NCBI GenBank assembly: GCA_017989775.1
Contig: JAGNPF010000068.1
Coordinates: 1 to 7,276 of the forward strand
Direction: 5' to 3'
DNA length: 7,276 nucleotides
Source of the DNA: Flavobacterium sp.
Lineage (GTDB): Bacteria > Bacteroidota > Bacteroidia > Flavobacteriales > Flavobacteriaceae
Part shown: piece after piece, positions 6,279 through 7,276 of the stretch
How the letters are laid out: each line of letters begins with the position of its first letter
Numbering within the stretch: the stretch's first letter is position 1
Translations under genes and position numbers: made by a program
The notes under the pieces: generated by a model
Seen by the model: only the letters and a program-made list of their open reading frames with translations
The model's database searches: none
What the model was told of the DNA's origin: nothing

Positions 6279-6694
6279 CTTTATGTTTTATGCAATTGAG
6301 AAAATTCTTGGAACGGGTTGTCTTTCTTGATTTTGACTACAAACCCCTTGCTGTTTGAACGAAAAAATGGTTTATTTTGACTTGAAAATTGTCCAATCAA
6401 ATCAGGCCTAAATCTCAAATAAAACAGCACAAATTAAGAAAAAAAAGCCAACAAACAATCTACTGACCACCATTTATTTCCAACTATGTCTTAAAGTCAA
6501 TACAACTTTATCAAACCAAAACCACAATTTCTTTCCAGGACTCCAAATCCTGTTTGTCTTTGCCCAAACCTGAAAGATTGAAAATATGTTGGACTGAAAA
6601 AGTCCCATATTTAGCCTCGATTGCATCAAAATTTAATTCTGAAATACTTACTTTTGAGAAAATTTTTTTGAGTCCAAAAATTGAAATCAACCCC
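6279..6694. other. Intergenic region between divergent kinase and transporter genes
   Basis: These 416 AT-rich bases separate the kinase start from the transporter start. I see no tRNA, no strong hairpin and no believable small gene. The transporter frame is open back to a TGA near 6464 but has no family-like residues or ATG before 6695. The only promoter-like signals are on the plus strand: TACTTTTG at 6649-6656, and a weaker TTTC-N19-TGTCTTTG at 6532-6562 with one mismatch in each box. I found no TTTG/TAnnTTTG pair reading toward the kinase. Confidence 0.6.
6649..6656 (+). promoter_or_regulatory. Candidate -7 element for the EamA transporter gene
   Basis: TACTTTTG fits TAnnTTTG exactly, but no TTTG lies 19 bases upstream (TCAA is there instead), so this is half a promoter. 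If it is used, transcription would start near 6662, giving a leader of about 33 nt to GTG 6695 and arguing against any start codon further upstream. Confidence 0.35.
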
Positions 6695-7276
6695 GTGAAA
6701 ACTAAAATAAAAAACGCCTTTTTATCCCGAATTAACACCATTGGATTACCCATTTTGGCTTTATGCTGGATTAGTTTTTTTTGGGGCACCACCTGGATAG
6801 CTTCAAAAGAAGGAGTAAAACACATGCCTGCTTTGCAACTTGCCGGCATTAGACAATTTATTGCAGGAATGCTTTTCGTTGCTTTTTTTGTATATAAAAA
6901 AGCGTCTTGGCCAAAGGGAAAACAATGGAAAGCGATCTTCATTCTGAGCATTCTTAATTTTGTTTTGAGTAACGGCCTAAGCACTTGGGGAGTGAAATAT
7001 GTTAGTAGCGGTTTGGGTGCCATCATAGGAGCTATTTTTCCCTTATGGATTGTCTTCATTACCCTTTTTAGAGGCGAAAGAATTGCCCGTTTATCGATAA
7101 TAGGATTAATCGTTAGTTTTGCTGGAGTTTGTGTTGTTTTCTTCGATCACTTGTCCGATTTTCTAAATCCTGATTTCAAATTTGGCGTTTTACTGTCTGT
7201 AATATCCACTATTGCTTGGGCTTTTGGAAGTTTGTACACCAAGAAAAAAGCAGCAAGTTTCAATCCTTATTTCAGC
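6695..7276 (+). CDS. EamA/DMT-superfamily transporter, N-terminal part, 3' end cut off
   Basis: This is a multi-pass inner-membrane protein of the drug/metabolite transporter superfamily (EamA type). Members move amino acids, metabolites or drugs, but the substrate here cannot be predicted. The 194 codons present run open to the window edge, out of a usual length of about 300. Seen in the sequence: SFFWGTTWIASKEGV (27-41), the typical end of helix 1; the PALQLAGIRQFIAG stretch (45-58) leading into helix 2; and hydrophobic segments near 17-34, 48-66, 80-100, 106-125, 132-150 and 163-182. These correspond to the first EamA repeat plus the start of the second. No ATG exists in frame before the Met at residue 44, which is inside the conserved region. 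GTG 6695 is the best start because it gives a short basic N-terminus (KTKIKNAFLSR) before helix 1. TTG 6668 is an alternative. No clear Shine-Dalgarno is visible. Confidence 0.88.
   Translation, partial: MKTKIKNAFLSRINTIGLPILALCWISFFWGTTWIASKEGVKHMPALQLAGIRQFIAGMLFVAFFVYKKASWPKGKQWKAIFILSILNFVLSNGLSTWGVKYVSSGLGAIIGAIFPLWIVFITLFRGERIARLSIIGLIVSFAGVCVVFFDHLSDFLNPDFKFGVLLSVISTIAWAFGSLYTKKKAASFNPYFS

Noticed and set aside
6511..7059. A 182-codon minus-strand open frame opposite the transporter
   Set aside because: It is antisense to a clear EamA protein on the plus strand and shows no family motifs.

Overview
The window looks like chromosomal DNA of a Flavobacteriaceae member, probably Flavobacterium or a close relative. 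The AT-rich base composition, the RseP sequence type, two perfect Bacteroidota promoters (TTTG-N19-TAnnTTTG) and a tRNA without an encoded CCA all point that way. The species cannot be named from the sequence.

Layout from left to right. (1) Positions 1-958, minus strand: most of an Old Yellow Enzyme family flavin oxidoreductase (YqjM/XenA class), cut by the left edge. (2) Positions 959-1421: a non-coding stretch. It holds a nested imperfect inverted repeat of about 266 bp, then a good promoter, then a short dispersed-repeat copy directly before the next start codon. (3) Positions 1422-2768, plus strand: rseP, the intramembrane site-2 zinc metalloprotease. (4) Positions 2796-3019: a compact tRNA-Asn(GUU) unit with its own promoter, the tRNA, and a strong intrinsic terminator. 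(5) Positions 3068-3898, plus strand: a YeeZ-like atypical SDR protein with two in-frame stretches resembling a dispersed palindromic repeat. (6) Positions 3933-6278, minus strand: a large CHASE-domain hybrid sensor histidine kinase, convergent with the SDR gene. (7) Positions 6279-6694: an intergenic region. (8) Positions 6695-7276, plus strand: the first part of an EamA/DMT-type membrane transporter, probably starting at GTG and cut by the right edge.

The genes do not form an obvious pathway or operon. rseP and the tRNA each have their own promoter, the oxidoreductase and rseP diverge, and the SDR gene and kinase converge. They read as ordinary housekeeping and sensory genes. I see no defence system, CRISPR array, prophage or transposase gene.

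The unexplained structure lies in the repeats. Three unrelated-looking repeat types sit within about 2.5 kb: the composite inverted repeat at 966-1231, the palindromic copy in the rseP leader, and two related copies inside the SDR coding sequence. The two SDR copies fall in the same reading frame, which recalls the protein-embedded palindromic elements known from Rickettsia. These are the most worthwhile leads here. No new multi-gene system is evident.
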